Assembly (NCBI RefSeq): GCF_034092465.1 | Contig: NZ_CP139303.1 | Coordinates: 958,865-1,022,864 of the forward strand | Direction: 5' to 3' | DNA length: 64,000 bases | From: Prochlorococcus sp. MIT 1223 | GTDB taxonomy: Bacteria > Cyanobacteriota > Cyanobacteriia > PCC-6307 > Cyanobiaceae | In this document: positions 39,475 through 49,565 of the stretch, piece by piece | How positions within the stretch are numbered: position 1 is the stretch's first letter | How the letters are laid out: each line of letters starts with the position of its first letter | Made by a program: the position numbers and the translations under genes | Notes under the pieces: generated by a model | What the model was told of the DNA's origin: nothing | The model's input: only the letters and a program-made list of their open reading frames with translations | Databases searched by the model: none

Positions 39475-40191
39475 TTAGATAACTTTCCTAAATTCTATTA
39501 ATTTAGAAAAATAAAATGGAGCCTGATTAAGCTTACTTCTAACAACCTCAAATCCACATTCTCTAGCAGCTGCAATAATTCCATTTTCTCTAAGCGTATA
39601 TGCTCTAGTAGTTTTACTTGGACCAGGAAATAGTTGGCCTATTCGTTTCAATAAAGCAAGAAAAGGTGTATAAGGCGCAAAGCTAACTATTAGCCTCTCT
39701 TCTGTAAGGCTACATAGGTGTTGAACCATTTCCTGAGCTGCCTGTTGTGGATAATGTATAAAAACATCTAAACAAATTACAGTGTGAAAAGACCCTTTCA
39801 AATTCTCTAAATCAGAAACATTAAAAGAAAATTTTCTTAAATCAAGTTTAGCTGCTTTAACTCGAGTTTTAGTTTCATTAACCATTGATTCAGAAATATC
39901 ACTAGCTGAAATGGACCTAACACCTAATGCTGCCAAAGGTAAAGATAAGCTTCCTACTCCGCAACCTGCATCACAAAAACTCATTTTCGCTAAATCTCCT
40001 GACTCTTGAATCCAGTTCAATACATCATCTACAGTCTTCTGATGACCAATACGAATATTACGCTGAACATTATTAACTTCTTTGGTTTCACTATAAATTC
40101 GATTCCACCTCTCAAATCCCATGCCATTGAAATAGTCTGTCACTTCCTTCTTTTCAGCTTTCTTTTGGTCTTGGATCTGATTAATGGCCAT
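39475..40191 (-). CDS. chlM: Magnesium-protoporphyrin IX O-methyltransferase
   Basis: ChlM (238 residues) uses SAM to methylate Mg-protoporphyrin IX, an early chlorophyll step. SAM motif CDAGCGVGSLSLPLAALG (about 73-90); the N-terminal VTDYFNGMGFERWNRIYSE and the C-terminal PGPSKTTRAYTL and APFYFSKLIEF are typical of ChlM/BchM. ATG at 40191; divergent from purE, convergent with the response regulator. Confidence 0.94.
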   Translation of the reverse strand: MAINQIQDQKKAEKKEVTDYFNGMGFERWNRIYSETKEVNNVQRNIRIGHQKTVDDVLNWIQESGDLAKMSFCDAGCGVGSLSLPLAALGVRSISASDISESMVNETKTRVKAAKLDLRKFSFNVSDLENLKGSFHTVICLDVFIHYPQQAAQEMVQHLCSLTEERLIVSFAPYTPFLALLKRIGQLFPGPSKTTRAYTLRENGIIAAARECGFEVVRSKLNQAPFYFSKLIEFRKVI

Positions 40192-40314
40192 GTAAGAAAT
40201 AATTTAATCCGTCTGGATCTTAAACAGCTATATCACCAATAGGAGATTCTTAGAGAAAATAATGCATAAACTAAGCAAGCTAGTCATTATTAATATGTAA
40301 GCAATGTTAGAAAA

Positions 40315-40851
40315 GTGACTTTAAGAGACGTTGGGAAAAATCCATTAGTAGGGATTGTGATGGGGAGCGACTCTGACTTACCAACTTTACTTCCTGCTAT
40401 TAAAGTTTTAGAAAGTTTCAACATCCCATCAGAACTAAGAATACTTTCTGCTCACAGGACTCCCGACAGGATGGTGAAATTCGCTGAAGAAGCAAATTCA
40501 AAAGGCTTAAAAGTAATAATTGCGGGTGCTGGAGGAGCGGCGCACCTTCCTGGCATGATCGCTGCAATTACTCCTCTACCGGTAATTGGAGTACCTGTTT
40601 TGAGTAAAGCCCTATCAGGAATTGACTCTATGTATTCAATTCTTCAAATGCCTGCAGGTATTCCAGTCGCTACAGTTGCTATTGGTAATGGGCTAAATGC
40701 TGGGCTATTAGCCATACAAATCCTTGGCATCTCAGATTTAAATCTTCAAAAGAAACTAATTGAATATAGAAAAAATATGCATAACGAAGTAGTATCCAAA
40801 GATGAACTATTAGGAAAGCTAGGTGCTACAAAATATTTGTCTAAGTCTTAA
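40315..40851 (+). CDS. purE: N5-carboxyaminoimidazole ribonucleotide mutase
   Basis: PurE (178 residues) rearranges N5-CAIR to CAIR in purine synthesis. GIVMGSDSDLPTL, ILSAHRTPDRM, IAGAGGAAHLPGM and the downstream SMYSILQMPAGIPVATVAIG are the class I signatures. The start is GTG at 40315, with no ATG before the conserved segment. Confidence 0.96.
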   Translation: MTLRDVGKNPLVGIVMGSDSDLPTLLPAIKVLESFNIPSELRILSAHRTPDRMVKFAEEANSKGLKVIIAGAGGAAHLPGMIAAITPLPVIGVPVLSKALSGIDSMYSILQMPAGIPVATVAIGNGLNAGLLAIQILGISDLNLQKKLIEYRKNMHNEVVSKDELLGKLGATKYLSKS

Positions 40852-40864
40852 CTATTAAGTCAAT

Positions 40865-40883
40865 ATTTATTGAAAAAATAAAT
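40865..40883. terminator. Weak AT-only hairpin between convergent purE and cysC
   Basis: ATTTATT (40865-40871) and AATAAAT (40877-40883) can pair around a five-base loop, with T-rich sequence at 40887-40894. It contains no GC pairs, so any terminator role is doubtful. It is listed because it lies exactly between two convergent genes. Confidence 0.2.
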
Positions 40884-41524
40884 TAGTTTTTTTGATCTTT
40901 AATAATGTCCATATCTATTAATTTATTTATGACAAGCTGAACAGAGTCTTGTAATGTTTCTGACCCTGTATTTACAATTAGTTCTGGAAATTCAGGCTCT
41001 TCATATGGACTGGAAATGCCTGTAAAATCTTTTATTTCTCCTTTTCTTGCTTTAGCATAAAGCCCTTTAGTATCACGTTTTTCACAAACTTTTAAATCAG
41101 CAGCACAATAAATTTCTATGAAATCTCCTTTCCCTACAAGATCTCTGGCTTTTTCTCTGTCAGCACGAAAAGGAGAAACAAAAGCTGTTAAAACAACTAT
41201 CCCTGCATCTAAAAACAGTTTGGAGACCTCACCAATACGCCTAATATTTTCTTCTCGATCAAAATCAGAGAAACCTAAGTCTTTACATAAGCCATGTCGA
41301 ATATTATCTCCATCTAAAACATATGTAGATATACCCGAGTTAAATAGGGCAATATTAACCGCATTAGCTAAGGTGCTTTTCCCTGAGCCAGATAATCCTG
41401 TGAACCAAATAATGACACTCTTATGACCTCGTTCAATAGATCTAGATTCTCTATTAACAGAAGCTTGGTGCCAAACAATATTATCAGATTTTGGAAGACC
41501 CTCTTCTTTTAAAATATTCATCAT
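40883..41524 (-). CDS. cysC: Adenylylsulfate kinase
   Basis: APS kinase (about 213 residues) phosphorylates APS to PAPS for sulfate assimilation. P-loop GLSGSGKSTLA (about 43-53), LDGDNIRHGLCKDLGFSDFDREENIRR, and FVSPFRADREKAR with IYCAADLKVCEKRDTKGLYAKA. The ATG at 41524 (or the next codon, 41521) is preferred to a TTG at 41533. No sulfurylase gene is adjacent. Confidence 0.94.
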   Translation of the reverse strand: MMNILKEEGLPKSDNIVWHQASVNRESRSIERGHKSVIIWFTGLSGSGKSTLANAVNIALFNSGISTYVLDGDNIRHGLCKDLGFSDFDREENIRRIGEVSKLFLDAGIVVLTAFVSPFRADREKARDLVGKGDFIEIYCAADLKVCEKRDTKGLYAKARKGEIKDFTGISSPYEEPEFPELIVNTGSETLQDSVQLVINKLIDMDIIKDQKN

Positions 41525-41588
41525 TAAATACAAAAACTATGACTTTGAATAGTATTGTCCCTCTTCACGGACACAAACTAAACAATTC

Positions 41589-41909
41589 TCAACCAGCTCG
41601 TTTCACTCTATAACCTTGATCGTTTAAAAAAGTTATGGCTTTCTCAGCATGATCGCCTTGAAGTTCTAGACAATTTTCTTTCACTGTACCTCCAGTGCCA
41701 CAAATAGATTTTAACTTTTTAAGCAAAGATTTGAGTTCCTTTTTTCCAATAAATAAATCGCTAATTAAAGTAACTGTTTTTCCTGCTTTCCCAGACCTGG
41801 TGGTTGAGACACGAATCTGGAACTCTGCTTTATTGTGAATATTTGAGAATGAACTATTTTCTTTTTGTATTAAAGGGGCATCAAATTCACGCCAACTTCC
41901 CTTAGCCAT
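41589..41909 (-). CDS. SUI1/eIF1-like translation factor (YciH family)
   Basis: 106-residue protein with the SUI1 fold: RSGKAGKTVTLISDLFIGKKELKSLLKKLKS followed by the diagnostic CGTGGTVKENCLELQGDH and a C-terminal LNDQGYRVKRAG. Bacterial YciH proteins resemble eukaryotic eIF1 and affect initiation fidelity in some assays. ATG at 41909, divergent from trpB. Confidence 0.9.
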   Translation of the reverse strand: MAKGSWREFDAPLIQKENSSFSNIHNKAEFQIRVSTTRSGKAGKTVTLISDLFIGKKELKSLLKKLKSICGTGGTVKENCLELQGDHAEKAITFLNDQGYRVKRAG

Positions 41910-41953
41910 TTAATTTAGTTCTTAATCTGTTTACTATCTTCCGTTAAATAAAC

Positions 41954-43207
41954 TTGACTAGCACTATTCCGTCACAACCAAAAGATGAAGATCTTGCAAT
42001 AAGCTCGCGCCCGTCAAAACTAGGTCGATTTGGAAAATATGGAGGCCAATATGTACCAGAGACACTTATGCCAGCACTTGCGGAACTAGAGAAAGCAGCT
42101 GATATTGCCTGGAAAGATTCTCATTTCCAAAAAGAGCTGAATCATTTATTGAGAACTTATGTAGGAAGAGCTACTCCACTTTATGAAGCAACAAGATTAA
42201 CAAAACATTATGGCAACGCTGAGGGAGGGCCAAGAATATGGCTTAAAAGAGAAGATTTAAATCACACGGGAGCACATAAAATTAACAATGCTCTTGGACA
42301 AGCTCTTTTAGCCCTGCGTATGGGAAAGAAAAGAATAATTGCGGAAACAGGAGCTGGCCAGCATGGCGTAGCGACTGCAACTGTGTGCGCTCGTTTTGGC
42401 CTCGAATGTGTGATTTACATGGGGGAAGAAGATATGAGGAGACAATCTTTAAACGTATTTCGAATGAGGTTACTAGGGGCCAGAGTTCATCCTGTATCCA
42501 GTGGAACTGCAACCCTCAAAGATGCAACCAGTGAAGCGATTCGCGATTGGGTAACAAATGTTGATACCACTCACTACATTTTAGGTTCTGTTGCAGGGCC
42601 TCATCCTTACCCGAAGCTAGTGAGAGACTTTCATGCAGTAATTGGAAATGAAACAAAAGAACAATGCCAACAAGAATTTGGCCGACTCCCTGATGTATTA
42701 ATTGCCTGCGTAGGAGGTGGGTCTAATGCTATGGGCTTGTTTCATCCGTTTATAGAAGAAAAATCAATAAGAATGATTGGAGTTGAAGCAGCGGGAGATG
42801 GAGTTGAGACAGGGCGACATGCGGCAACAATCACTGAAGGTCGAATAGGAGTACTTCATGGTGCAATGAGCCTGTTACTACAAAATCAAGATGGCCAAGT
42901 ACAAGAGGCTCATTCAATTAGTGCAGGGCTTGATTACCCAGGAGTGGGACCTGAACATAGTTATCTCCGTGACATAGGTCGTGCTGAGTATGTAGCAGTA
43001 ACTGACCAAGAAGCTTTAGCGGCTCTCAAGTTAGTAAGTCAACTGGAAGGAATTATCCCAGCGCTAGAGACAGCACATGCATTTGCGTGGCTAGAGATTC
43101 TTTGCCCAACTCTTAAATCAGGCACAGAGATAATTGTTAATTGCTCTGGAAGAGGTGATAAAGATGTTAATACCGTTGCCGAAAAAATAGGTTCAAACTT
43201 ACAATAA
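41954..43207 (+). CDS. trpB: Tryptophan synthase beta chain
   Basis: TrpB (417 residues) condenses indole and serine to tryptophan. [19 protein letters not shown] near the start, PLP Lys109 in [38 protein letters not shown] and the C-terminal NCSGRGDKD. It is the type with a ~20-residue N-terminal extension. Start is TTG at 41954. trpA is not adjacent. Confidence 0.97.
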   Translation: MTSTIPSQPKDEDLAISSRPSKLGRFGKYGGQYVPETLMPALAELEKAADIAWKDSHFQKELNHLLRTYVGRATPLYEATRLTKHYGNAEGGPRIWLKREDLNHTGAHKINNALGQALLALRMGKKRIIAETGAGQHGVATATVCARFGLECVIYMGEEDMRRQSLNVFRMRLLGARVHPVSSGTATLKDATSEAIRDWVTNVDTTHYILGSVAGPHPYPKLVRDFHAVIGNETKEQCQQEFGRLPDVLIACVGGGSNAMGLFHPFIEEKSIRMIGVEAAGDGVETGRHAATITEGRIGVLHGAMSLLLQNQDGQVQEAHSISAGLDYPGVGPEHSYLRDIGRAEYVAVTDQEALAALKLVSQLEGIIPALETAHAFAWLEILCPTLKSGTEIIVNCSGRGDKDVNTVAEKIGSNLQ

Positions 43208-43231
43208 TAAGTTTGATATTTTTAGTCATAC

Positions 43232-43582
43232 TTAATATCTAGGGACAGAATTATCAATTTCTAGACTCCAGGCATCAATTCCACCATCAAGATTCCAAAC
43301 TTCTTGAATTAATCCATTTTGCAAAATCCAATTTCCAAATTGCATACTCCTAAAACCTGAATGACATATTACAACTACGGGCCTATCTATAGGAATAATA
43401 TTAGATAAATTATCTTTCCAAATAGTAATTTGGCTCAATGGCAAATGACAAACTTTAAAGGTAAAAGGCGCAATTTTTAATTCTTCTTCTTCTCGAACAT
43501 CAATTAAGAAAGGCATTAAAGAATTATTTGCAAGAGACTCATCGAGCTCTTTGGGAGACATCTGTTGAGGGATTAAGGACAT
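43232..43582 (-). CDS. Single-domain rhodanese-like protein
   Basis: 116-residue rhodanese fold: PFLIDVREEEEL, HLPLSQI and the catalytic loop CHSGFRS with the active Cys in VVVICHSGFRSMQFGNWL-like context, then VWNLDGGIDAW. Probably a thiosulfate or persulfide sulfurtransferase. Convergent with trpB; separated from gltA by a 213-base region where I see no confident site. Confidence 0.9.
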   Translation of the reverse strand: MSLIPQQMSPKELDESLANNSLMPFLIDVREEEELKIAPFTFKVCHLPLSQITIWKDNLSNIIPIDRPVVVICHSGFRSMQFGNWILQNGLIQEVWNLDGGIDAWSLEIDNSVPRY

Positions 43583-43795
43583 TAAAAATAAATTATGAAT
43601 CGGATCAAGAGTCCAATTTCAGAAGAAAAAGCGATTTATATAGAAATTTATAGCAAATTATCCTAGAGGTCAGAAAATATTTACTTTAAACAATTGAAAA
43701 AAAGAAATTAGAGCAATTGAACTTAATGCTCTTGCTAAAATAGAGTTTAATTATAGATAATTTTAAGTGGATACCGAAGTATCTTTTATAAAGCA

Positions 43796-44986
43796 GTGAA
43801 AGAGGTAACAACCATAGAAAAAATCCAAGAAAAAAATGGGATACCCTTAAGACCAGGCCTAGAAGGAGTTCCAGTAACCCAATCATCAATATGTGATATT
43901 GATGGAAATCAAGGCAGTTTGAAATATAGAGGTTACCCAATCACCGAATTAGCTTCCAATAGTAGTTTTTTAGAGACAACCTTCCTGCTGATTTGGGGAG
44001 AATTACCTAGCAAGCAAGAGTTAAGTGACTTTGAACGAGAAGTTCAAATGCATAGAAGACTAAGTTTCAGGGTTCGAGACATGTTGAAGTGCTTTCCTGA
44101 GTCTGGACATCCAATGGATGCTCTCCAATCTAGTGCAGCTGCTCTTGGGCTTTTCTATTCTCGTAGAGCTATTGATGACCCCAAATATATCTATAACGCT
44201 GTAATAAGACTTGTCGCAAAAATACCAACTATGGTTGCAGCTTTTCAATTGATTCGAAAAGGTCAAGACCCAATTCAACCGAGAGATGATCTCCCATATT
44301 CTTCGAATTTCTTATATATGCTTACTGAACAAGAGCCAGATCCTCTTTCAGCGAAAGTATTTGATAGATGTCTCATTTTGCATGCAGAACATAGTCTCAA
44401 TGCAAGCACATTTAGCGCCCGTGTCACAGCAAGTACCTTGACAGATCCATATGCAGTAGTTGCCTCAGCTGTAGGGACACTCGCAGGTCCGCTCCATGGA
44501 GGTGCTAACGAAGATGTAATAGCAATGCTTGAAGAAATTGGAACACCTCATAAAGCTGGTGAATACTTGGACAATGCAATCAAAAACAAGCAAAAAATCA
44601 TGGGTTTTGGTCATCGCGAATACAGAGTCAAAGACCCAAGAGCTTCAATTTTGCAAAATTTTGGGGAAGAATTATTTGCCAGGTTTGGTAAAGATGAGAT
44701 GTATGAGGTTGCGAAATCGCTTGAAGAAGAAGCTATAGACCGGTTAGGCCCAAAAGGTATATACCCAAATGTTGACTTTTACTCAGGTCTTATTTACAGA
44801 AAACTTGGAATACCTCGTGATCTATTTACTCCGGTTTTTGCCATATCAAGAGTCGCAGGATGGCTAGCACATTGGCGCGAACAACTAGGTGCTAATAGAA
44901 TTTTTCGACCTTCGCAAATATATACCGGTATGAAAACCAGAACATGGACTGCCTTAGAAGAAAGACCAAACAACAAAGATGAGTAA
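43796..44986 (+). CDS. gltA: Citrate synthase
   Basis: Citrate synthase (396 residues), which feeds 2-oxoglutarate and so glutamate synthesis in cyanobacteria. RPGLEGVPVTQSSICDIDG, LKYRGYPI, catalytic His regions HAEHSLNASTFSARV and AGPLHGGANE, and IMGFGHREYRVKDPRA are all present. Start is GTG at 43796. The upstream gap has a five-bp GATAC/GTATC mini-hairpin just before the start, not interpreted. Confidence 0.96.
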   Translation: MKEVTTIEKIQEKNGIPLRPGLEGVPVTQSSICDIDGNQGSLKYRGYPITELASNSSFLETTFLLIWGELPSKQELSDFEREVQMHRRLSFRVRDMLKCFPESGHPMDALQSSAAALGLFYSRRAIDDPKYIYNAVIRLVAKIPTMVAAFQLIRKGQDPIQPRDDLPYSSNFLYMLTEQEPDPLSAKVFDRCLILHAEHSLNASTFSARVTASTLTDPYAVVASAVGTLAGPLHGGANEDVIAMLEEIGTPHKAGEYLDNAIKNKQKIMGFGHREYRVKDPRASILQNFGEELFARFGKDEMYEVAKSLEEEAIDRLGPKGIYPNVDFYSGLIYRKLGIPRDLFTPVFAISRVAGWLAHWREQLGANRIFRPSQIYTGMKTRTWTALEERPNNKDE

Positions 44987-45011
44987 ATTGAAGATTAATA
45001 AGTAATTTGCA

Positions 45012-46166
45012 ATGGTCACTAGTTTAAAAACATCTTTAGTGGCTTCAGTTAATTCTGGAATCGATATTGAATTGAGCTTCAATGAAGCATTGAAATCTTT
45101 TGGAATTTCACCAGAAATTGCTCATATTCTTTGGATACCATTCCCGATGGGTTTAGTGCTTATAGGAGCTGTAATAGGAGTACTGGTAACTGTATGGCTA
45201 GAAAGAAAAATTTCCGCAGCGGCTCAGCAACGTATTGGCCCTGAGTATGCAGGCGCATTAGGAATTCTTCAACCCATGGCTGATGGATTGAAACTGCTTG
45301 TCAAAGAAGACATTATTCCAGCTAGAGCAGACAGCATCCTTTTCACTCTTGGACCGGTACTGGTATTAGTTCCTGTCATACTCTCTTGGCTCATAGTTCC
45401 CTTTGGGCAAAATTTAGTAATTAGCAATGTAGGTATTGGAATCTTTCTTTGGATTGCATTAAGCAGTATTCAACCAATTGGTCTTCTAATGAGCGGATAT
45501 GCCTCCAATAATAAATATTCACTTCTAGGAGGACTTAGAGCCGCAGCGCAATCAATCAGCTATGAAATACCTCTTGCATTGGCAGTTTTAGCAATAGTTA
45601 TGATGAGTAATTCTCTCAGTACGGTAGATATTGTTGAACAACAAAATGGACTTGGCTTTTTAAGCTGGAATGTATGGAGACAGCCAGTTGGGTTTGTCAT
45701 TTTTTGGATTTGTGCTTTAGCTGAATGCGAAAGATTGCCATTTGACCTTCCAGAAGCAGAAGAAGAACTTGTGGCTGGATATCAAACAGAATACGCAGGA
45801 ATGAAATTTGCTCTTTTTTACTTAGGAAGCTATATAAATCTTGTCCTATCTGCGTTGTTGGTTTCTGTACTGTATCTAGGAGGATGGGGATTTCCTATCC
45901 CAATTGAGTGGATAACAAATTTAAGTGGTCAACCAATAGATTCTCCACTTATTCAAATATTCGCTGGTTCATTGGGAATAGTAATGACAGTTCTGAAAGC
46001 ATACTTACTGGTTTTTTTAGCCATATTACTTAGATGGACTACTCCCAGAGTAAGAATTGATCAATTACTAGATCTTGGCTGGAAATTTCTTCTTCCAATT
46101 TCTTTAGTAAATTTATTAGTTACTGCATCACTGAAACTGGCTTTCCCTATGGCTTTTGGTGGCTAA
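45012..46166 (+). CDS. ndhA: NDH-1 subunit A
   Basis: NdhA (384 residues; Nqo8/NuoH homologue) is the membrane subunit linking the hydrophilic and membrane arms, with about eight helices. [39 protein letters not shown] and the C-terminal [28 protein letters not shown] loop are the family signatures. ATG at 45012; first of ndhA-I-G-E. Confidence 0.97.
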   Translation: MVTSLKTSLVASVNSGIDIELSFNEALKSFGISPEIAHILWIPFPMGLVLIGAVIGVLVTVWLERKISAAAQQRIGPEYAGALGILQPMADGLKLLVKEDIIPARADSILFTLGPVLVLVPVILSWLIVPFGQNLVISNVGIGIFLWIALSSIQPIGLLMSGYASNNKYSLLGGLRAAAQSISYEIPLALAVLAIVMMSNSLSTVDIVEQQNGLGFLSWNVWRQPVGFVIFWICALAECERLPFDLPEAEEELVAGYQTEYAGMKFALFYLGSYINLVLSALLVSVLYLGGWGFPIPIEWITNLSGQPIDSPLIQIFAGSLGIVMTVLKAYLLVFLAILLRWTTPRVRIDQLLDLGWKFLLPISLVNLLVTASLKLAFPMAFGG

Positions 46167-46275
46167 AAGCTATAATTGAAGACTTTTCATTAAGTAGTTT
46201 TACTCACACTATCTTGAAAAAAACTCTAAGTTGATTAGGCTTAATTCAAGCTCTTCGGCAATTGCAATTGATCGA

Positions 46276-46929
46276 ATGCTCAATTTTTTTAAAAAAGTTT
46301 CTTTATATGCAAAGGATGCGGTAGGTGCTGCAAATTATTTAGCCCAAGGTTTAGCTGTAACTTTTGATCACATGAGAAGACGGCCTGTAACCGTCCAATA
46401 CCCTTACGAAAAGCTTATTCCTTCAGAAAGATATAGAGGCAGGATTCACTATGAGTTCGACAAATGTATTGCATGTGAAGTTTGCGTAAGAGTATGTCCA
46501 ATAAACCTTCCAGTAGTGGATTGGGTAATGAATAAAGAAACTAAGAAAAAGGAGCTACGTAATTATTCTATTGACTTTGGTGCATGTATTTTCTGTGGAA
46601 ACTGTGTTGAATATTGTCCAACTAATTGTCTTTCAATGACAGAAGAATATGAAATGGCTGCTTTTGATCGCCATAGCTTAAATTATGACAATGTTGCATT
46701 GGGACGCCTTCCAACAAGTGTTACTACTGATCCTTCTGTAAAACCATTAAGAGAACTCACGTATCTACCAAAAGGCTCAATGGATCCTCACGAAATAAAA
46801 AATGAAGACAATAGAGTAGGTCAATTACCTTCTGAAGTTTTGGAATGGATGCAAATTAATAATACAGACGAGAATGTTGCAAATTCTGTAAATAGCTCAC
46901 CTATAAATATCAAGAAATCAGTCGAATGA
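46276..46929 (+). CDS. ndhI: NDH-1 subunit I (two 4Fe-4S clusters)
   Basis: NdhI (217 residues) is the ferredoxin-like electron carrier in the peripheral arm. Two full CxxCxxCxxxCP motifs are present: [12 protein letters not shown] and [16 protein letters not shown] at 46231 would extend it by 15 residues, but the family begins MxNFxKxV, so the ATG at 46276 is chosen. The tail is extended and polar. The stop overlaps the ndhG start (ATGA). Confidence 0.95.
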   Translation: MLNFFKKVSLYAKDAVGAANYLAQGLAVTFDHMRRRPVTVQYPYEKLIPSERYRGRIHYEFDKCIACEVCVRVCPINLPVVDWVMNKETKKKELRNYSIDFGACIFCGNCVEYCPTNCLSMTEEYEMAAFDRHSLNYDNVALGRLPTSVTTDPSVKPLRELTYLPKGSMDPHEIKNEDNRVGQLPSEVLEWMQINNTDENVANSVNSSPINIKKSVE

Positions 46930-47528
46930 ATATAGCTAATTCAACAGAGTTAATTTGTTTTTTAATTCTTGGTTTAATTATAATATCTGGTGCAATTGGT
47001 GTTGTTTTTTTAACCAATATTGTATATTCAGCATTTTTACTAGGAGGAGTATTTATGGCTGTAGCAGGTTTATACCTTTTATTAAATGCTAGTTTTGTTG
47101 CTGCAGCACAAATACTTGTGTATGTGGGTGCAGTTAATGTATTAATCCTTTTTGCCATAATGCTTGTCAACAAAAAAGAGGATCTTAAACCGATTAAAGG
47201 ATTACAAGTTAGAAAAATCCTTTCAGGTATAGTATGCTCTGGACTACTAACATTATTAATTAGAGTAGATCTAATTACTAATTGGAATACACCTGGGCCA
47301 AAAGCAATTGGAGAACTTGCAACAGAAAGAATTGGAGAACATTTATTTACTGACTATCTTTTACCATTTGAATTAGCATCAGTCCTATTGTTAATGGCTA
47401 TGATTGGTGCAATAGTATTAGCAAGAAGAGATGTATTAATTAGTGATATTGGTACAGGTGAAAATGTAGATCAAAGTCTGATCGAAAAAGTAAAAATACC
47501 TCTTTTAGTTGAAAAATCAACCAAATGA
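46926..47528 (+). CDS. ndhG: NDH-1 subunit G
   Basis: NdhG (200 residues; NuoJ homologue) with about five membrane helices and the family segment [23 protein letters not shown] (about 60-82). The start overlaps the ndhI stop by four bases. ndhE follows after 29 bases, the standard A-I-G-E order. Confidence 0.95.
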   Translation: MNIANSTELICFLILGLIIISGAIGVVFLTNIVYSAFLLGGVFMAVAGLYLLLNASFVAAAQILVYVGAVNVLILFAIMLVNKKEDLKPIKGLQVRKILSGIVCSGLLTLLIRVDLITNWNTPGPKAIGELATERIGEHLFTDYLLPFELASVLLLMAMIGAIVLARRDVLISDIGTGENVDQSLIEKVKIPLLVEKSTK

Positions 47529-47557
47529 AAAACTAAGCATTTTCTAATTAACTAATT

Positions 47558-47884
47558 ATGGAAAATTCATCTGGATTAATACCGTTACAAGCTTATTTAA
47601 CACTTGCATCAATATTATTTTGTATAGGAGTGTGGGGATTAATTAACAGTAGAAATGCTGTAAGAGTCTTGATGAGTATTGAACTAATGCTGAACTCAGT
47701 AAATATCAATCTTATGGCATTTTCATCTTATATAGATGGAGATCTTATTAAAGGCCAAGTTTTCACTGTATTTGTAATTACAGTTGCGGCTGCAGAAGCT
47801 GCTGTTGGATTAGCAATTTTATTATCTTTATATAGAAATAGAGTAACAGTTGATATGGAAAGTTTTAACTTACTCAAGTGGTGA
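47558..47884 (+). CDS. ndhE: NDH-1 subunit E
   Basis: NdhE (108 residues; NuoK homologue), three membrane helices. [22 protein letters not shown] contains the conserved membrane Glu; [22 protein letters not shown] contains the second. Last gene of the ndhA-I-G-E block. nadK starts 13 bases later. Confidence 0.96.
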   Translation: MENSSGLIPLQAYLTLASILFCIGVWGLINSRNAVRVLMSIELMLNSVNINLMAFSSYIDGDLIKGQVFTVFVITVAAAEAAVGLAILLSLYRNRVTVDMESFNLLKW

Positions 47885-47897
47885 TTTTTCTAAAAAG

Positions 47898-48809
47898 ATG
47901 TTATTAAAAAATGTTTGGATAATATATCGTTCGAACAGTGAAGTAGCCGAGAAAGAAGCTTTAAGATGTTTTAAAAAGCTTGATTCTTTAGGAGTTAATG
48001 TTCTTCATCGCATTCTTGGCAATCAAACTTCTTCTATTAAGGATTTATTAAATTCCACCAAGGTTTTGCCTAACTTAGTAATAATTCTTGGTGGTGATGG
48101 AACAGTTCTTAGAGCTGCCAGACAACTTGCAATAAAAAATATACCAATTATTAGTTTCAATGTAGGAGGTAATTTGGGTTTTCTAACTCATGAAAAATCC
48201 TTACTTAATCATAAAGAGACCTGGCAAAAGATCTTAGATGGTCGCTTTAAATTACAAAAAAGAATGATGCTACATGCAAATCTAGAATTGAACTATAAAT
48301 CAGTTAATAACTTACAAAAATGTTCTTATTGGGCTTTAAATGATTTTTATCTTAGGTCATATAAAGATGAATTTTCACCGACATGCAGAATAGGTCTAGA
48401 AATAGATGGGGAAATAGTAGATGAATACAAAGGTGACGGATTAATTATCTCTACTCCTACAGGTTCGACAGCATATACTCTCGCTACAGGGGGACCAATT
48501 GTTAATCCTGAAATAGATGCAATTGTCGTTAGTGCAATATGCCCAATGAGCCTATCTAGTCGTCCTATTGTAATACCTGCTTCATCAAAAATAATTATAA
48601 AGACTCTAGGAGACGCAAATGAAAAAGTAAAAATGTGGAAAGATGGAGAAACTGGAGCTATTACAAGACCTGGAGATAAATGTACAATTGAAAAAAGCAA
48701 ACATAATGTAAGTATGATCGTTTTAGAAGGAAGTCCTACCTATTACAGAACTCTTTCTCAAAAGTTGCATTGGGCTGGCAGTCTAGTAAATAATTTAAAG
48801 AATAATTAG
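47898..48809 (+). CDS. nadK: NAD kinase
   Basis: NAD kinase (303 residues) makes NADP. ILGGDGTVLRAARQLA carries the GGDG catalytic motif; FNVGGNLGFLTHE, DGLIISTPTGSTAYTLATGGPI and MWKDGETGAI follow. The frame opens earlier inside ndhE, but the ATG at 47898 gives the expected length. Its place behind ndhE may tie NADP supply to the NDH-1 transcript (inference). Confidence 0.93.
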   Translation: MLLKNVWIIYRSNSEVAEKEALRCFKKLDSLGVNVLHRILGNQTSSIKDLLNSTKVLPNLVIILGGDGTVLRAARQLAIKNIPIISFNVGGNLGFLTHEKSLLNHKETWQKILDGRFKLQKRMMLHANLELNYKSVNNLQKCSYWALNDFYLRSYKDEFSPTCRIGLEIDGEIVDEYKGDGLIISTPTGSTAYTLATGGPIVNPEIDAIVVSAICPMSLSSRPIVIPASSKIIIKTLGDANEKVKMWKDGETGAITRPGDKCTIEKSKHNVSMIVLEGSPTYYRTLSQKLHWAGSLVNNLKNN

Positions 48810-48811
48810 TA

Positions 48812-49306
48812 ATGAATATTGAAATCGAAAGGCGTTTTATTGTTAGAAGTGAAGAGTGGAAGAAATTTATAAATTCTTCTCAAGAATTCAAACAAGGTTA
48901 TTTAGTAAGTAAAAAGGATTCTTGGACAATACGAATACGAATTATTGACGAAAAAGAAGCATTAATAACACTTAAATATCCAAAAGAGAGAATTAGCAGA
49001 TATGAGTTTGAATATGAAGTTCCAATAGAAGATGGCTATTCAATCTGGAATCTGGCAGAATTTAAAATATCAAAAACTAGATATCAATTGAGACTAAATG
49101 ATCACACTTGGATAGTAGATAGCTTTAAAGAACAAAACTCACCCTTAGTGCTAGCAGAAATTGAACTAAATACTATTGAAGAAAAGATAGATATTCCGCA
49201 ATGGTGCTCTTCAGAAATCTCCGATGCCAAGGAATTTAGTAATGCCTCACTTGCAAAATCGCCAATATCTTCATGGCCTATAGAAAAAAGACGCTCAATC
49301 CTTTAG
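48812..49306 (+). CDS. CYTH-domain (triphosphate tunnel metalloenzyme) protein
   Basis: 164-residue CYTH/TTM-family protein. The N-terminal EIERRF motif is the family hallmark; alternating charged beta strands follow (WTIRIRIIDEKEALITLKYP, RYEFEYEVPIEDG, LVLAEIELNT). Relatives hydrolyse tripolyphosphate or other triphosphates. It starts two bases after nadK, suggesting co-expression. The substrate cannot be told from sequence. Confidence 0.88.
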   Translation: MNIEIERRFIVRSEEWKKFINSSQEFKQGYLVSKKDSWTIRIRIIDEKEALITLKYPKERISRYEFEYEVPIEDGYSIWNLAEFKISKTRYQLRLNDHTWIVDSFKEQNSPLVLAEIELNTIEEKIDIPQWCSSEISDAKEFSNASLAKSPISSWPIEKRRSIL

Positions 49307-49373
49307 ATTCTCTTTATAATTACCTGTCTTGTTTGTGGCTATCAAGCGCATCAGGATTTATGAGGTCTAGTCA

Positions 49374-49565
49374 TTGTATGGCCTTTATGATATTGACGGT
49401 GTTCTCCGTTTTCTTTGCTCAGACAGAGAGGCCTGTATTGCCTATGCAGAATTATTTAACTTACCTTCAGTTGAATATTCATTGATGTGCTTATCTGAAT
49501 CCAAGCCTGCAACCATAAGAACTAAACGTTATCGCCAGAGGAGTCAGGCAAAGAGCAACAATTAA
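49374..49565 (+). CDS. Small conserved-looking protein, TTG start
   Basis: 63-residue frame from TTG at 49374, preceded by GAGG at 49362-49365 with eight bases of spacing. The peptide YGLYDIDGVLRFLCSDREACIAYAELFNL has balanced, protein-like composition, and I recall similar short proteins in marine picocyanobacteria (memory, not a search). Its C-terminus is basic. The last 44 bases overlap the 3' end of the convergent PedR-like gene. Function unknown. Confidence 0.65.
   Translation: MYGLYDIDGVLRFLCSDREACIAYAELFNLPSVEYSLMCLSESKPATIRTKRYRQRSQAKSNN

Noticed and set aside
43593-43664. 23-codon ATG frame in the rhodanese-gltA gap
   Set aside because: Too short, no ribosome-binding site of note and no recognisable pattern.
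43686-43940. Hydrophobic 84-codon minus-strand frame across the gltA start
   Set aside because: It is mostly antisense to the conserved start of citrate synthase; its Leu/Phe-rich look comes from reverse-complemented Lys/Glu codons in AT-rich DNA, and it has no known family pattern.
49273-49485. 70-codon plus-strand frame overlapping the CYTH gene end and the small 49374 gene
   Set aside because: It is out of frame with both, low-complexity in character, and the 49374 frame has a better start signal and composition.
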